Shown: positions 52,030 to 61,507, counted from the stretch's first letter. The stretch: 64,000 nt of DNA from Streptomyces sp. NRRL F-5126 (GCF_000721265.1 NZ_JOFZ01000001.1:620001-684000); one strand, 5' to 3'. Notes: generated from the letters alone by a model not told the origin. Numbers and translations are program-made.

Positions 52030-52731
52030 ATGTCCACGCAGACTGGCCGGATGACAACTCAGCGAAGGGCCCCCGACGATCTCCGCGCAGTCCTCTTCGA
52101 CTCGGGCGGCGTGCTGATGCAGCCGATCGGTGGTCGCTGGAACCCGCGAGCGGACTTCGAGCAGACCGTCCTCGCCCACACCCCGTCGATCACACCGGAA
52201 CAGTTCGCGGCGGCCATCAGCGCGGGCGACCACTTCTTTGCCGCATCGGCGTCCACCCCCGACTACGACGATTACCACCGGGTCGTGCTCCACCACCTCG
52301 GCGTGGAGCCGACCACACAACTCCTCGCAGACCTGACCCGCGAAGTCCCCCCGGCCGCGATCCTGGAGACGTTTCCGGACGTGAAGGAGACCCTGCGGGA
52401 GCTGAGCCGGCGAGGGGTGCGGATGGCCGTGGTCTCGGACGCCTGGCCCGGCCTTCCCGATCTCCACGCCGGACTCGGAATCGGCCACTTCTTCGAGGCG
52501 TATGCGATCTCCGCGGTCCTCGGCTGCCGCAAACCGGATCCTCGCATGTACGCCCACGCCGGCGCCGCGCTGAACCTCACGCCCGCTCAGTGCCTGTTCG
52601 TCGACGACGATCCGGACCTGGTCGCCGCGGCCATCCGACTCGGCTACGCAGGACGTGCGCTGTGCCGGGATTCGGCGGTGACGGACGTTCCGTCCATCAC
52701 CTCCCTGCCGGAACTCCTGCATTTCTTCTGA
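52030..52731 (+). CDS. HAD-superfamily hydrolase (HAD-IA type)
   Basis: 233 residues; ATG at 52030 (another ATG at 52051 would drop seven residues). HAD motif I is AVLFDSGGVL; the DxD pattern is Asp-Ser-Gly, as in HAD-IA members with a Gly at the second position. Motif II is MAVVSDAW and motif III/IV LGCRKPDPRMYAHA with VDDDPDLVAAA. A helical cap lies between I and II. It should be a phosphatase for a small phosphometabolite. No cofactor or operon partner hints at the substrate. Confidence 0.85.
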   Translation: MSTQTGRMTTQRRAPDDLRAVLFDSGGVLMQPIGGRWNPRADFEQTVLAHTPSITPEQFAAAISAGDHFFAASASTPDYDDYHRVVLHHLGVEPTTQLLADLTREVPPAAILETFPDVKETLRELSRRGVRMAVVSDAWPGLPDLHAGLGIGHFFEAYAISAVLGCRKPDPRMYAHAGAALNLTPAQCLFVDDDPDLVAAAIRLGYAGRALCRDSAVTDVPSITSLPELLHFF

Positions 52732-52888
52732 CGCATCCGGCGGCACGGACGTGCTCGGATGCGCTCGATGCACGTCTCCGCTCTCACAACGTGACGTCCG
52801 AAGCTCGCCAGCACCGCACCCGGGAACTCAGCACTCTGGTCCACGAACGCAGACAGGCATACGCCCGATTTCCCAGAGAGGGACCATC

Positions 52889-53695
52889 GTGGACCTGAAC
52901 CTCACCGACCGAGTTGCCGTTGTCACCGGCGCTTCCAAGGGCATCGGGCTGGCCGTCGCCCGCTCATTGCTGGAGGAAGGCGCGAAGGTGGTGGCGGTCT
53001 CCCGCCGGATGTCACCGGAGCTGAAAGAGCTCGACGGTTCCGGGCTCCTCCACGTCGCGGCCGACTTGATGGACGCGAACGCGCCTGGCCAGGTGGTCGA
53101 TCGCACGATCGAGCACTTCGGTGTGCTCGACATCCTGGTCAACAACGCCGGTGGCCCGCCGCCGGGAATCGCCATGCCCCGCACGGGTTTCTTCGCCGGG
53201 GACGACGCCGAGTGGCGGGCCATCTTCGAGTTCAACCTGTTCTCGTCGGTCCGTATGGTCCGCGCGGCAATTCCCCGGATGATCGAGCGGGGCGGCGGTT
53301 CGATCGTCAACGTCTCCACCGTCATGGCGCGCCGGCCCGCGAGCGTCAACATCGAGTACGGGGCCGCGAAGGCGGGCCTGTCCAACCTGACCAAGGCGCT
53401 CGCGGAGGAGTTCGGACCGCAGGGGATCCGTATCAACACCGTCTCCCCCGGCGCGGTGCGGACGGCCTGGTGGACCGAGCAGGGCGGAGCGGCGGACATC
53501 TTCGCCGCGATGACCGGCTCCGACCGTGACACCGTCATGGACAGCCTCGCCCCCGAGATGATGGGGCAGGTGACGGGTCGCCTGATCGACCCGCAGGAGG
53601 TCGCTGACACCATCCTGCTGCTGGCCTCACCACGGTCGGCCAGTACGATCGGCGCCGACTTCGCCGTCGACACGGGGTTCCTGAAGTCGTTCTGA
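52889..53695 (+). CDS. Short-chain dehydrogenase/reductase
   Basis: 268 residues from the GTG at 52889, with GAGAGGGA about 7 bases upstream; longer extensions lack coding character. The Rossmann motif TGASKGIG is at residues 13-20, NNAGG near 89, catalytic Ser in VNVSTVMARRP and the Y-x-x-x-K in EYGAAKAG. A typical SPGAVRT follows. It is a classical SDR oxidoreductase, NADP-type by the Lys after the glycine motif; substrate unknown. Its 3' end overlaps the convergent gene at 53627 by 69 bases. Confidence 0.9.
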   Translation: MDLNLTDRVAVVTGASKGIGLAVARSLLEEGAKVVAVSRRMSPELKELDGSGLLHVAADLMDANAPGQVVDRTIEHFGVLDILVNNAGGPPPGIAMPRTGFFAGDDAEWRAIFEFNLFSSVRMVRAAIPRMIERGGGSIVNVSTVMARRPASVNIEYGAAKAGLSNLTKALAEEFGPQGIRINTVSPGAVRTAWWTEQGGAADIFAAMTGSDRDTVMDSLAPEMMGQVTGRLIDPQEVADTILLLASPRSASTIGADFAVDTGFLKSF

Positions 53696-54127
53696 CGCGA
53701 CGGCGCCGGGAGGCCGGCCCGACCTGCCGAGGACGTCCAGCGCCGCGTGCCGCAGCAGCAGCGGGTGCACGAACCTCCCCGGCGCTGTGGGCTCCGCGAA
53801 CCACGTCAACGGCCACGTGTGCCCGTTGAGGGCGGGGACGGGCACGTAACTCGTCGCGGCGCTGGCCGCGTTGAACACCGTCATGCCGGGCGGCCACACC
53901 CGGCGCCGCGTGGTGTGCACGGGCAGGAAGAAGTACGTGCTCCGCGCACCGTTGGCCTGCTGCACGATGGGGCCGGGGTCTCCCCCGGTCAGAGATTCCA
54001 TGACCTCCGCGAGCCGCCGCCCGTCCTCCGCGTCGACGCGCACGGCGTCGAATTGCACACCGGCCTTCCGAAGCGCGTATCCCCTTGCCGGAATCCACGC
54101 GTTTAATTGACGGGTTTCTGGATTCAT
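53627..54127 (-). CDS. Hypothetical protein, 3' end overlaps the SDR gene
   Basis: 166 residues from the ATG at 54125-54127 (MNPETRQLNAWIPARGYALR); a longer frame upstream is rejected. It is soluble, with ARSTYFFLPVHTTRRRVWPP and HTWPLTWFAEPTAPGRFVHP its most distinctive parts. I do not recognise a family. The last 25 or so residues (ERLQEPRVDGEVGADRTGRP) run into the convergent SDR gene and look like read-through after loss of an original stop. It is divergent from an XRE regulator with 160 bases between. Confidence 0.6.
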   Translation of the reverse strand: MNPETRQLNAWIPARGYALRKAGVQFDAVRVDAEDGRRLAEVMESLTGGDPGPIVQQANGARSTYFFLPVHTTRRRVWPPGMTVFNAASAATSYVPVPALNGHTWPLTWFAEPTAPGRFVHPLLLRHAALDVLGRSGRPPGAVASERLQEPRVDGEVGADRTGRPW

Positions 54128-54287
54128 GGCGACATCCAAGCGGCTTCTGGCTACCGTTTTCCATAGTGCCACGCACACGGTAGTAACGCTCCTGACCAGC
54201 ACTGTCGTCCCCACAGGTGCCTCAAAGTCGGGCGGCGACCATTGCTGACCGGTTGAGGCCGGTTGAGACGGAAAGGCAGGAGCAGAG

Positions 54288-55124
54288 ATGGCACGTTCGG
54301 AGAACAAGGAAACGGCGGGAACCACAACCCGCTATGTCGCGCGCATCGCGCGAATCCTCCGCAAACAAAAAGGGCTGTCGCAAGAGGAACTGGGCAAGGA
54401 GATCGGCTTCACGGGCTCGGCGGTCAGCGCCATGGAGACGGGTGCACAGCCCGCGAGCGACCAGATGCTGGAGGCGCTGGAGCGGGTGCTGGGCGACGGC
54501 CTCGGGCTCTTCGACGAGGCACGGGAGTTCGTTCGGCTGGACAAGTACCCTCGCCAGTTCAAGGACTTCGCTCCGTTGGAGCAGCGGGCGGTCGCGCTCT
54601 TCGTCTACGAAACGCATCTCATCAACGGCCTGCTCCAGACAGCCGAGTACGCCACAGCACTGATCGCAAGCAGCTTTCCGCCGCCCACCGACGGGAAGGT
54701 GGAGGAGCTGGTCGAAGCGCGGATGGCCAGGAAGGCGCTGTTCTCCCGCCGACCAACCGCACTGGTCGAAATGATCGTGGACGAATCGGCGTTGCGGCGG
54801 GAGATCGGCAGCCGGGACATCATGCGGAGCCAGTTGAGCCATCTTGTCGAGACCGGGCGGTTGCGCAACGTGACCCTCCAAGTCCTGCCACTTGCGGCGG
54901 GACTGCGCGGCGAGTACGCAGGTGACCGCGGCTCGCTCACGCTCGTCGAGACGCCTGAGGACGACAGGTGGGCGTATCTGGAACCGCAGGACGAGAGCTT
55001 GCTGATCAAGGACGCGACAAAGGTCCGCACGTATGCTCAACGCTATGCGAAAATCCGTGCCCAGGCCCTCGGCCCGGACGAGTCGCTGGCTCTCATCGAA
55101 CGATTGGCGGGAGAAGACCGATGA
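54288..55124 (+). CDS. XRE regulator with DUF5753 domain
   Basis: 278 residues; ATG start with GGAG about 8 bases upstream. Residues 14-75 form a helix-turn-helix (LSQEELGKEIGFTGSAVSAM). The remainder is DUF5753, with HLINGLLQTAEYATALIASS, VEMIVDESALRREIGS and VTLQVLPLAAGLRGEY. These regulators are abundant in Streptomyces and pair with DUF397 genes, sometimes controlling development (BldB/AbaA-type clusters). The DUF397 gene overlaps its stop by four bases. Confidence 0.9.
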   Translation: MARSENKETAGTTTRYVARIARILRKQKGLSQEELGKEIGFTGSAVSAMETGAQPASDQMLEALERVLGDGLGLFDEAREFVRLDKYPRQFKDFAPLEQRAVALFVYETHLINGLLQTAEYATALIASSFPPPTDGKVEELVEARMARKALFSRRPTALVEMIVDESALRREIGSRDIMRSQLSHLVETGRLRNVTLQVLPLAAGLRGEYAGDRGSLTLVETPEDDRWAYLEPQDESLLIKDATKVRTYAQRYAKIRAQALGPDESLALIERLAGEDR

Positions 55125-55357
55125 CCAGCAGTCTGCGGTGGTTCAAGTCCAGCTATAGCAGTGGCAGCGGCGGCCAGTGCGTAGAAGTGGCCTATGCCTG
55201 GCGCAAGTCGAGCTACAGCGACGACAGCGGCGGCCAGTGTGTCGAGGTCGCCGCCTGCCCGCACGCGGTGCACGTCCGCGACTCGAAGAACGTCGACGGC
55301 GGGACGTTCACCGTGGCCCCGGCCGCCTGGGCGGGCTTCCTCGGCTGGGCGCGCTGA
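55121..55357 (+). CDS. DUF397 protein with internal duplication
   Basis: 78 residues; the ATG at 55121 overlaps the regulator's stop. The DUF397 core motif occurs twice in tandem: WFKSSYSSGSGGQCVEVA at residues 6-23 and WRKSSYSDDSGGQCVEVA at 27-44. The normal C-terminal part follows (HAVHVRDSKNVDGGTFTVA). Standard members have one copy in about 60 residues. DUF397 proteins act with their XRE partner; the duplication may change how it binds. Confidence 0.9.
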   Translation: MTSSLRWFKSSYSSGSGGQCVEVAYAWRKSSYSDDSGGQCVEVAACPHAVHVRDSKNVDGGTFTVAPAAWAGFLGWAR

Positions 55358-55387
55358 ACCGGCGCGGCGGGGGCGGGCGACGGCGGT

Positions 55388-55984
55388 CTACCTCAGGTTG
55401 AAGACAAGCAGGTCGCCGTACTCGACCGGCTTCGCCTCCGGCGTCGCGACCTCCGGGTACAGCGGGACGTACGCGCGGTGCAGGCCGAGCGTGTCGGGCA
55501 GTGGGTGGGCCCGGCCCGCGCCGCCCGTCAGCACGGCGTCCCAGTCGACGTCCTCGCTGACGCCGAGGCGGTCGATGACGAAGCCCAGCGCGCTGTCGCG
55601 TTGGGCGTCGAGCGCGCGCACCAGTGCGGCGACCGTGTGCTCCAACTGGTCCGTGTCCAGGCCGTCGAGGCCGAACTCCAGCGATGTCACCCCGCCGGCC
55701 GGCCGGCGGACGCGGGCGAACACGTCGGCGTCAGCGTCCGCCCACAGCTGGAAGTTGGCCTCGCCGGCATCGTCGGTCGCCGTGTCCGCCATCCGCCGCA
55801 GGAGTTCGTCCCGCGTGGTGAAGACCTGCTCGCCGTAGCTGTCGGGGCCGCTGGTGATCAGGCTGACGCGACCGGTAGCGGGGTTCGCCGTCCGCAGGCC
55901 GCACGCTTCCAGCGTGGTCAGCAGCCCCGCCGCCTCCTGGGTGCTCCAGGTGGTGCGGTACCAGAGGAAGAATCCGTCACTCAT
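55388..55984 (-). CDS. Hypothetical soluble protein
   Basis: 198 residues from the ATG at 55982-55984 with AGGAT upstream; the further in-frame extension crosses the palindrome and is rejected. The sequence MSDGFFLWYRTTWSTQEAAG begins an acidic, soluble alpha/beta protein. Its most distinctive parts are FQLWADADADVFARVRRPAG and [21 protein letters not shown] know no family. It is divergent from an RHH gene, with a palindrome between. Confidence 0.65.
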   Translation of the reverse strand: MSDGFFLWYRTTWSTQEAAGLLTTLEACGLRTANPATGRVSLITSGPDSYGEQVFTTRDELLRRMADTATDDAGEANFQLWADADADVFARVRRPAGGVTSLEFGLDGLDTDQLEHTVAALVRALDAQRDSALGFVIDRLGVSEDVDWDAVLTGGAGRAHPLPDTLGLHRAYVPLYPEVATPEAKPVEYGDLLVFNLR

Positions 55985-56032
55985 TGAAGATCCTGACTCG
56001 TCGAATCCGGCGACAGCGCGTCGGCGCCATGT

Positions 56033-56056
56033 GGGTACGGGTACGTACCCGTACCC
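56033..56056. promoter_or_regulatory. Perfect 24-bp palindrome, likely RHH operator
   Basis: Bases 56033-56056 form a perfect palindrome: half-site GGGTACGGGTAC and its complement with no spacer. It consists of four GTAC-type steps at 6-bp phase, which fits RHH dimers binding side by side. It is 48 bases before one start and 52 before the other, in the divergent gap. Confidence 0.75.
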
Positions 56057-56108
56057 GGTACGCTCCCCATGAGTGCGCAGCGAAGACGCCGCGAAGAGGA
56101 GTATCCAC

Positions 56109-56366
56109 ATGTCCGATGCGAACGTCCGCATCCCCGAAGAGGCGCGCGACCGGCTTGCCGAGGTCGCCGAGGCAGAGGGTCTGTCACTGCGCGGCTATCT
56201 CGCCCGGCTCGCCGCGGGCCTCCTCACTCCCGCCGAACGCGAGCAGCGCGCCGAGCAGGCGCGCGCCGCGCTCCACGAGTGGAGCGGCTACGCGCCCACG
56301 CGGGACGAGGAGCAGGCCCTGGACGCCGAGCTCGACCGGCGCATCGCGCACGCGGTCGGCCGGTGA
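56109..56366 (+). CDS. Ribbon-helix-helix DNA-binding protein (antitoxin-like)
   Basis: 85 residues from the ATG at 56109, with AGGAG about 8 bases upstream. SDANVRIPEEARDRLAEVAE followed by GLSLRGYLARLAAGL is an RHH fold of antitoxin type. The C-terminal part is charged and helical. It overlaps the next gene by four bases. The palindrome upstream is the natural operator. Confidence 0.82.
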   Translation: MSDANVRIPEEARDRLAEVAEAEGLSLRGYLARLAAGLLTPAEREQRAEQARAALHEWSGYAPTRDEEQALDAELDRRIAHAVGR

Positions 56367-56749
56367 CCGAGCCGCTTCACGTCGTCCTGGACGACACCGC
56401 CATGGTCGCCGTCGGTCAGGGCAACGTCCTCGCCTCGCGGCTCATCCACCGTGCTCACGCCGAGGCGGGCTGGCATCTGTACGCGCCGGTCTGTGCCCTC
56501 GTCGAGGCCGACCGGGCGCGGCCCGGTACCGCCGAACACCTGTCGGCCCTGCCCTCCGTGACGATCGTCGAACTCGATCTGGCAGGGGCTCTCGGCGTAG
56601 CCGCCGATGAGGCGCGTGGCTGGGCGCTGCCGCACGCTCAGCACATCGCACGCCCCACGGCCGAGCGGCCCGATGGCGCGGTGATCGCGACGACCCGGCC
56701 CGCCAGGTGGACCGGACATACGGTGCGCGTGCTCGATCTCACCGGCTGA
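56363..56749 (+). CDS. Probable toxin partner, PIN-like but degenerate
   Basis: 128 residues; GTG start overlapping the RHH gene. VVLDDTAMVAVGQGNVLASR is a possible first PIN strand with acidic residues, and VCALVEADRARPGT supplies a Glu. The C-terminal acidic pair of PIN domains is not clear: the end reads GAVIATTRPARWTGHTVRVL. By position this is the toxin of the module; by sequence I cannot confirm nuclease residues. Confidence 0.6.
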   Translation: MTEPLHVVLDDTAMVAVGQGNVLASRLIHRAHAEAGWHLYAPVCALVEADRARPGTAEHLSALPSVTIVELDLAGALGVAADEARGWALPHAQHIARPTAERPDGAVIATTRPARWTGHTVRVLDLTG

Positions 56750-56757
56750 TGGCGTGC

Positions 56758-57141
56758 TCAGCCCGCGACCGCCGCCGCCTCCCGCAGCGTCTCGCGGTAA
56801 GCGCGGGCCGTGGCCACGAGGGCGTCGAGGGCGTCCCGGGTGCGCATCAGGTCAGCGATGTGCGCCGTCAGGCGGTCGCGCTCTTGCGTCATGCGCTCAA
56901 GCGCCGCGTCGGAGTTCTTCTCGCTGGGCTCGTCGGCGCACGGCAGCAGGTCGAAGATCGTCCGGCTGGACACGCCCGCCGCGTACAGGCTCTGGATGAA
57001 CTCGATCCGCCCGACCTGGTCCTCCGTGTACTGGCGCTGGCCACCCGCACTGCGCCTGCTCGCGAGGAGGCCCTGCTCCTCGTAGTACCGCACCGAGCGG
57101 ACGCTGACCCCCGCACGCGCCGCCAGCTCCCCGATTCGCAT
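56758..57141 (-). CDS. MerR-family regulator
   Basis: 127 residues from the ATG at 57139-57141 with GGGAGA upstream. MRIGELAARAGVSVRSVRYY is the MerR helix-turn-helix, and the wing and dimer helix follow (LASRRSAGGQRQYTEDQVGR; LTAHIADLMRTRDALDALVA). There is no cysteine metal cluster like that of SoxR (one Cys in LLPCADEP). It is divergent from an old-yellow-enzyme gene with a MerR-type promoter between. Confidence 0.9.
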   Translation of the reverse strand: MRIGELAARAGVSVRSVRYYEEQGLLASRRSAGGQRQYTEDQVGRIEFIQSLYAAGVSSRTIFDLLPCADEPSEKNSDAALERMTQERDRLTAHIADLMRTRDALDALVATARAYRETLREAAAVAG

Positions 57142-57184
57142 GCCGTCTCCCTGATCCGCTTGCCGTGATCCGCACCACAGATGC

Positions 57185-57216
57185 TTGCCTCTGACGTCAA
57201 TGTCAGGTTCTACGTT
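57185..57216 (+). promoter_or_regulatory. MerR-type promoter of the ene-reductase gene
   Basis: TTGCCT (57185-57190), a 20-base spacer, TACGTT (57211-57216). The spacer contains the dyad CTGAC-GTCAAT-GTCAG (57191-57206). A long spacer with a central dyad is the mark of promoters untwisted by MerR proteins. Confidence 0.65.
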
Positions 57217-57267
57217 AGCCGACGTGTCCGGGAAACGGGCACGTCGGCTACGGCGGAGGAACTCGAC

Positions 57268-58341
57268 ATGACGTCCCTTTTCGACAGCTACCGGCTCGGC
57301 GGCCTCGCCCTGCCCAACCGCGTGGTGATGGCCCCCATGACCCGGGTCCGCGCCGCCGCGGGCGGTCTCGCGACGCCGTCCATGGCCGCGTACTACGCGC
57401 AGCGCGCCACGGCGGGGCTGATCGTCAGCGAGGGCGTGCAGCCCAACGTCGTCGGCCAGTCCAACCCCGGCACGCCGGGGCTGCACACGGACGAGCAGGT
57501 CGCCTCCTGGCGCCCGGTGACCGGCGCCGTGCACGCGTCCGGCGGGCGGATCTTCGCGCAGATCATGCACGGCGGGCGGGTCTCGCACCACGAGACGACC
57601 GGGCTGCGGCCCGTCGGCCCCTCCGAGGTCACCGCAGTCGGCGACGTGTTCACCCCGAGCGGCCCGCAGCCCGCGCCGCCGCCGCGTGCGCTTGACGCCG
57701 CCGAGGTGCCCGTCCAGGCGCGCTCGTACGCCGAGGCGGCCCGCCGCGCGATCGACGCGGGGTTCGACGGGGTGGAGCTGCACGGCGCCAACGGCTACCT
57801 GATCTCGCAGTTCCTGTCGTCCAACGCCAACCTGCGCACGGACGGCTACGGCGGCTCCGTGGCCGGGCGCATCCGGTTCGCCGTCGAGGCGATGGCCGCG
57901 ACCGTCGACGCGATCGGCGCCGCGCGTACCGGCATCCGGCTCTCGCCGGGTGCCACGTTCTGGGGCGTGCGCGAGAGCGACGTGCCCGAGCTGTACACCG
58001 CCCTGCTGACGGAGCTGGCGCGGCTCGAACCCGCCTACGTCCACCTGGAGGCCACCGCGGACGAGGACGTGCTGACCGCCCTGCGCCGCGTCTGGCCCGG
58101 CACGCTCGTCGTCAACCCGACGCTCCCCATGGGCGCCAAGCAGACCGGCAGGGACGACGCGGACCGCTGGCTCGGGCTCGGCGCCGACCTCGTGAGCTTC
58201 GGCCGCGCCTTCATCGCCAACCCCGACCTCGTCGAGCGGCTGCGCGGCGGGCTGCCGATCGCGCCGGCCGACGAGGCGACGTACTACCAGGGCGGCGACG
58301 CCGGATACCTCACGTACCCGGCGTATTCCTACGCGGCCTGA
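57268..58341 (+). CDS. Old yellow enzyme-type ene-reductase
   Basis: 357 residues from the ATG at 57268 with GGAGGA about 8 bases upstream. The TIM barrel has LPNRVVMAPMTRVRA (FMN site), FAQIMHGGRVSHHE (with HGGR), GFDGVELHGANGYLISQFLS (HGAN, and Tyr donor) and LVSFGRAFIANPDLVERLRG. It reduces electron-poor alkenes with NADPH and FMN; real substrates are often unsaturated aldehydes or nitro-compounds. The divergent MerR protein presumably induces it by electrophile stress. Confidence 0.92.
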   Translation: MTSLFDSYRLGGLALPNRVVMAPMTRVRAAAGGLATPSMAAYYAQRATAGLIVSEGVQPNVVGQSNPGTPGLHTDEQVASWRPVTGAVHASGGRIFAQIMHGGRVSHHETTGLRPVGPSEVTAVGDVFTPSGPQPAPPPRALDAAEVPVQARSYAEAARRAIDAGFDGVELHGANGYLISQFLSSNANLRTDGYGGSVAGRIRFAVEAMAATVDAIGAARTGIRLSPGATFWGVRESDVPELYTALLTELARLEPAYVHLEATADEDVLTALRRVWPGTLVVNPTLPMGAKQTGRDDADRWLGLGADLVSFGRAFIANPDLVERLRGGLPIAPADEATYYQGGDAGYLTYPAYSYAA

Positions 58342-58360
58342 GCGAGCGGCTGAGCACGCA

Positions 58361-58398
58361 CCGGACCGTGTACCGCGTACCGGACCGCGTACCGCGTG
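58361..58398. repeat. 19-bp tandem duplication
   Basis: CCGGACCGTGTACCGCGTA (58361-58379) is followed directly by CCGGACCGCGTACCGCGTG (58380-58398), 17 of 19 identical. It fills the space between the convergent ene-reductase and purA genes. It may form weak hairpins through GTAC. Confidence 0.7.
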
Positions 58399-58407
58399 CC
58401 GCTCGCC

Positions 58408-59727
<1,320 letters not shown>

Positions 59728-59786
59728 TCAGGGGGCGGCGTGCGGCACAGCCCGAACCGTCGAACCGGTTGCCCCGGAATAGACGA

Positions 59787-59814
59787 AGCCCCTGGCGCAA
59801 TAGCGCAAGGGGCT
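59787..59814. promoter_or_regulatory. Hairpin in the purA/DAG-kinase leader region
   Basis: AGCCCCTGGCGC (59787-59798) pairs with GCGCAAGGGGCT (59803-59814) around AATA, with one mismatch. Both flanking genes point away, so it is in the 5' leader of one or both, not behind a gene. A run of A/T follows on neither side. It might be an attenuator or mark an RNA start. Confidence 0.5.
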
Positions 59815-59848
59815 CTTGCACAAAGATGCTACCCGAGGAAGGACCGAG

Positions 59849-60760
59849 GTGTCGGCTCCGGAATTCGCCGCCCACGGCACACGGCAGCAGCCACAACAGC
59901 TCCTGGTGGTCATCGACCCGCTCGCGCGAAGAAGCGACGGCGAATCCGTCCGCATCGCGAAAGACGTGCTGTGTGCGGGCGCGCCGGCCAAGATCTGCCT
60001 GCCCGAGACGCCGGAGGAGTTCGACCGGGCCCTCGTGCGGCGCGGCCACCGGCGGCCCGTGGTGGTGGGCGACGACGCCGCGCTGCTGCGCACCGTCGCC
60101 CTGCTGCAGCGGGAGCGCGAGCTCACGGCGGAGCCGCTGTCGCTCGTGCCGGTGGGCACGGCGGGCGAGCTGGCGCTCGCGTGCGCGCTCGGCGTGCCGG
60201 CGGGCACGGTGGCCGCGGCGCGCGCGGTGCTCGACGGGGTCGCGCGCCCGATGGACCTGCTGGTGGACGACAGCGACGGCGTCGTACTCGGCGACCTGCG
60301 CGTCCCGGCGCCAGGCCGAGGGACCGGCCGTGCGCCCGTCCGTACGGACGCGGGGTCGCGCCGCACGGGCGTGCGCCCCGGCGGCGCGGTGTGGGACGCG
60401 TGCCGCTCGGTCGTCCGCGGCCTCGTGCACCCCGCTGCGGTGGCGTCGGGGCCGCCGGTGACGCACCGGCTGCGGGTCGAGGCCGACGGTGTGCTGCTCA
60501 GCGACCTGGACAGGCCGGTGGCGGGCGTCGCGGTGAGCGCGCCGGGGGACGGGCGCGCGGAGGTCGCCGTCCGGCTGCCGGACGGCGGCGAGCCGGTGCG
60601 GGCGACGGCGTGCACGGTGACGATCTCGGGCCCGGACTTCCGCTACTACGCGGACGGGCGGGTGGCGGGCCCGGTCAGGACCCGCACCTGGACGCTGCAC
60701 CCGGCGGCCTGGAGCCTCACGCTCCCGGCCCGCCCGGGCGGGGACGCGGCGGCGTGGTGA
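59849..60760 (+). CDS. Diacylglycerol kinase-like protein
   Basis: 303 residues from the GTG at 59849 with GGAAGGA about 6 bases upstream. The N-terminal half reads as the LCB5/DAG-kinase fold, with LLVVIDPLARRSDGESVR (usually NP-x-SG), VVVGDDAALLRTVALL and LSLVPVGTAGELALACALGV (GTGN-D region). Here GDD replaces GGDGT and GTAGE replaces GTGND, so the catalytic loops are changed and the enzyme may be inactive. The C-terminal beta domain is intact. Such a gene divergent from purA is common in streptomycetes (from memory). Confidence 0.7.
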   Translation: MSAPEFAAHGTRQQPQQLLVVIDPLARRSDGESVRIAKDVLCAGAPAKICLPETPEEFDRALVRRGHRRPVVVGDDAALLRTVALLQRERELTAEPLSLVPVGTAGELALACALGVPAGTVAAARAVLDGVARPMDLLVDDSDGVVLGDLRVPAPGRGTGRAPVRTDAGSRRTGVRPGGAVWDACRSVVRGLVHPAAVASGPPVTHRLRVEADGVLLSDLDRPVAGVAVSAPGDGRAEVAVRLPDGGEPVRATACTVTISGPDFRYYADGRVAGPVRTRTWTLHPAAWSLTLPARPGGDAAAW

Positions 60761-60798
60761 GCCCGGCGGACCGCTGATCCGGGCCGCCGTCGGGAGGC

Positions 60799-61392
60799 TC
60801 AGCGGACGTAGTTCTTGAGCTCCTCGGTGTCCAGGTCGATACCCACGGGGTCGGGCAGCCGGACACGCATGCCGAACGCCACCGTATGCGTCTCCCGGTA
60901 GCCGTCGCCGTCGGGGCGCGGGTCGCTGTACACGGTGACCGTGCACGCGTCGCGGTCGACCAGCAGGTGGGCCGGGATCCCGGCGCCCGCATAGGCGCGC
61001 GGCTTCTCCTTGCGGTCCCGGTCGTCGGTGTCGGAGTCGAACGACGTCACCTCGACGGTCATGAGCACCCCCGACGGGTCGCCCCACTCGCCCTGTCCCG
61101 AGAAACTGCCGCGCGGCGCGAAGCAGCCGTCGGGCCGTGCGCGCCCCTTGCGATACCTCTCGACCCGCAGCCCCTGCTCCACGTAGAGCCCGAGGTCCGG
61201 CCGGTGCTGCATGCATACCGTCTGCAGCCACAGAAGGATCTCACCGTGGTCGCCGTCCGGCATGCCCTTCACCCCGACCCGTCCGTCGATGAATTCGAGT
61301 CTGACGGTCTCGGTTTCGGCGGCGGCGAACGCGGCGATCCTCTCGAACTCGTCCACGCCCATCTGCGGCCTCCGGTCTGCCATGACCGTCAT
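60799..61392 (-). CDS. Uma2-family putative endonuclease
   Basis: 197 residues from the ATG at 61390-61392 with GGAGG about 6 bases upstream. Restriction-fold features are RLEFIDGRVGVKGMPDGDHG, ARPDGCFAP, VLMTVEVTSFDSDTDDRDRK (E-V with Asp) and YAGAGIPAHLLVDRDA, the standard Uma2/DUF820 order. These proteins have a PD-(D/E)XK nuclease core, are very numerous in Streptomyces and have no proven role. It stands alone. Confidence 0.85.
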   Translation of the reverse strand: MTVMADRRPQMGVDEFERIAAFAAAETETVRLEFIDGRVGVKGMPDGDHGEILLWLQTVCMQHRPDLGLYVEQGLRVERYRKGRARPDGCFAPRGSFSGQGEWGDPSGVLMTVEVTSFDSDTDDRDRKEKPRAYAGAGIPAHLLVDRDACTVTVYSDPRPDGDGYRETHTVAFGMRVRLPDPVGIDLDTEELKNYVR

Positions 61393-61507
61393 CGTGCACC
61401 TCCTGTCAGACGGGCACCAGCCTGACGCCCCCACCATGCCCCCGTCCGGCATATGCCCGTCGATCACTCGTACGAGTGGCCGCGCGCCCGCTAGGGCGCA
61501 CGGGGCG

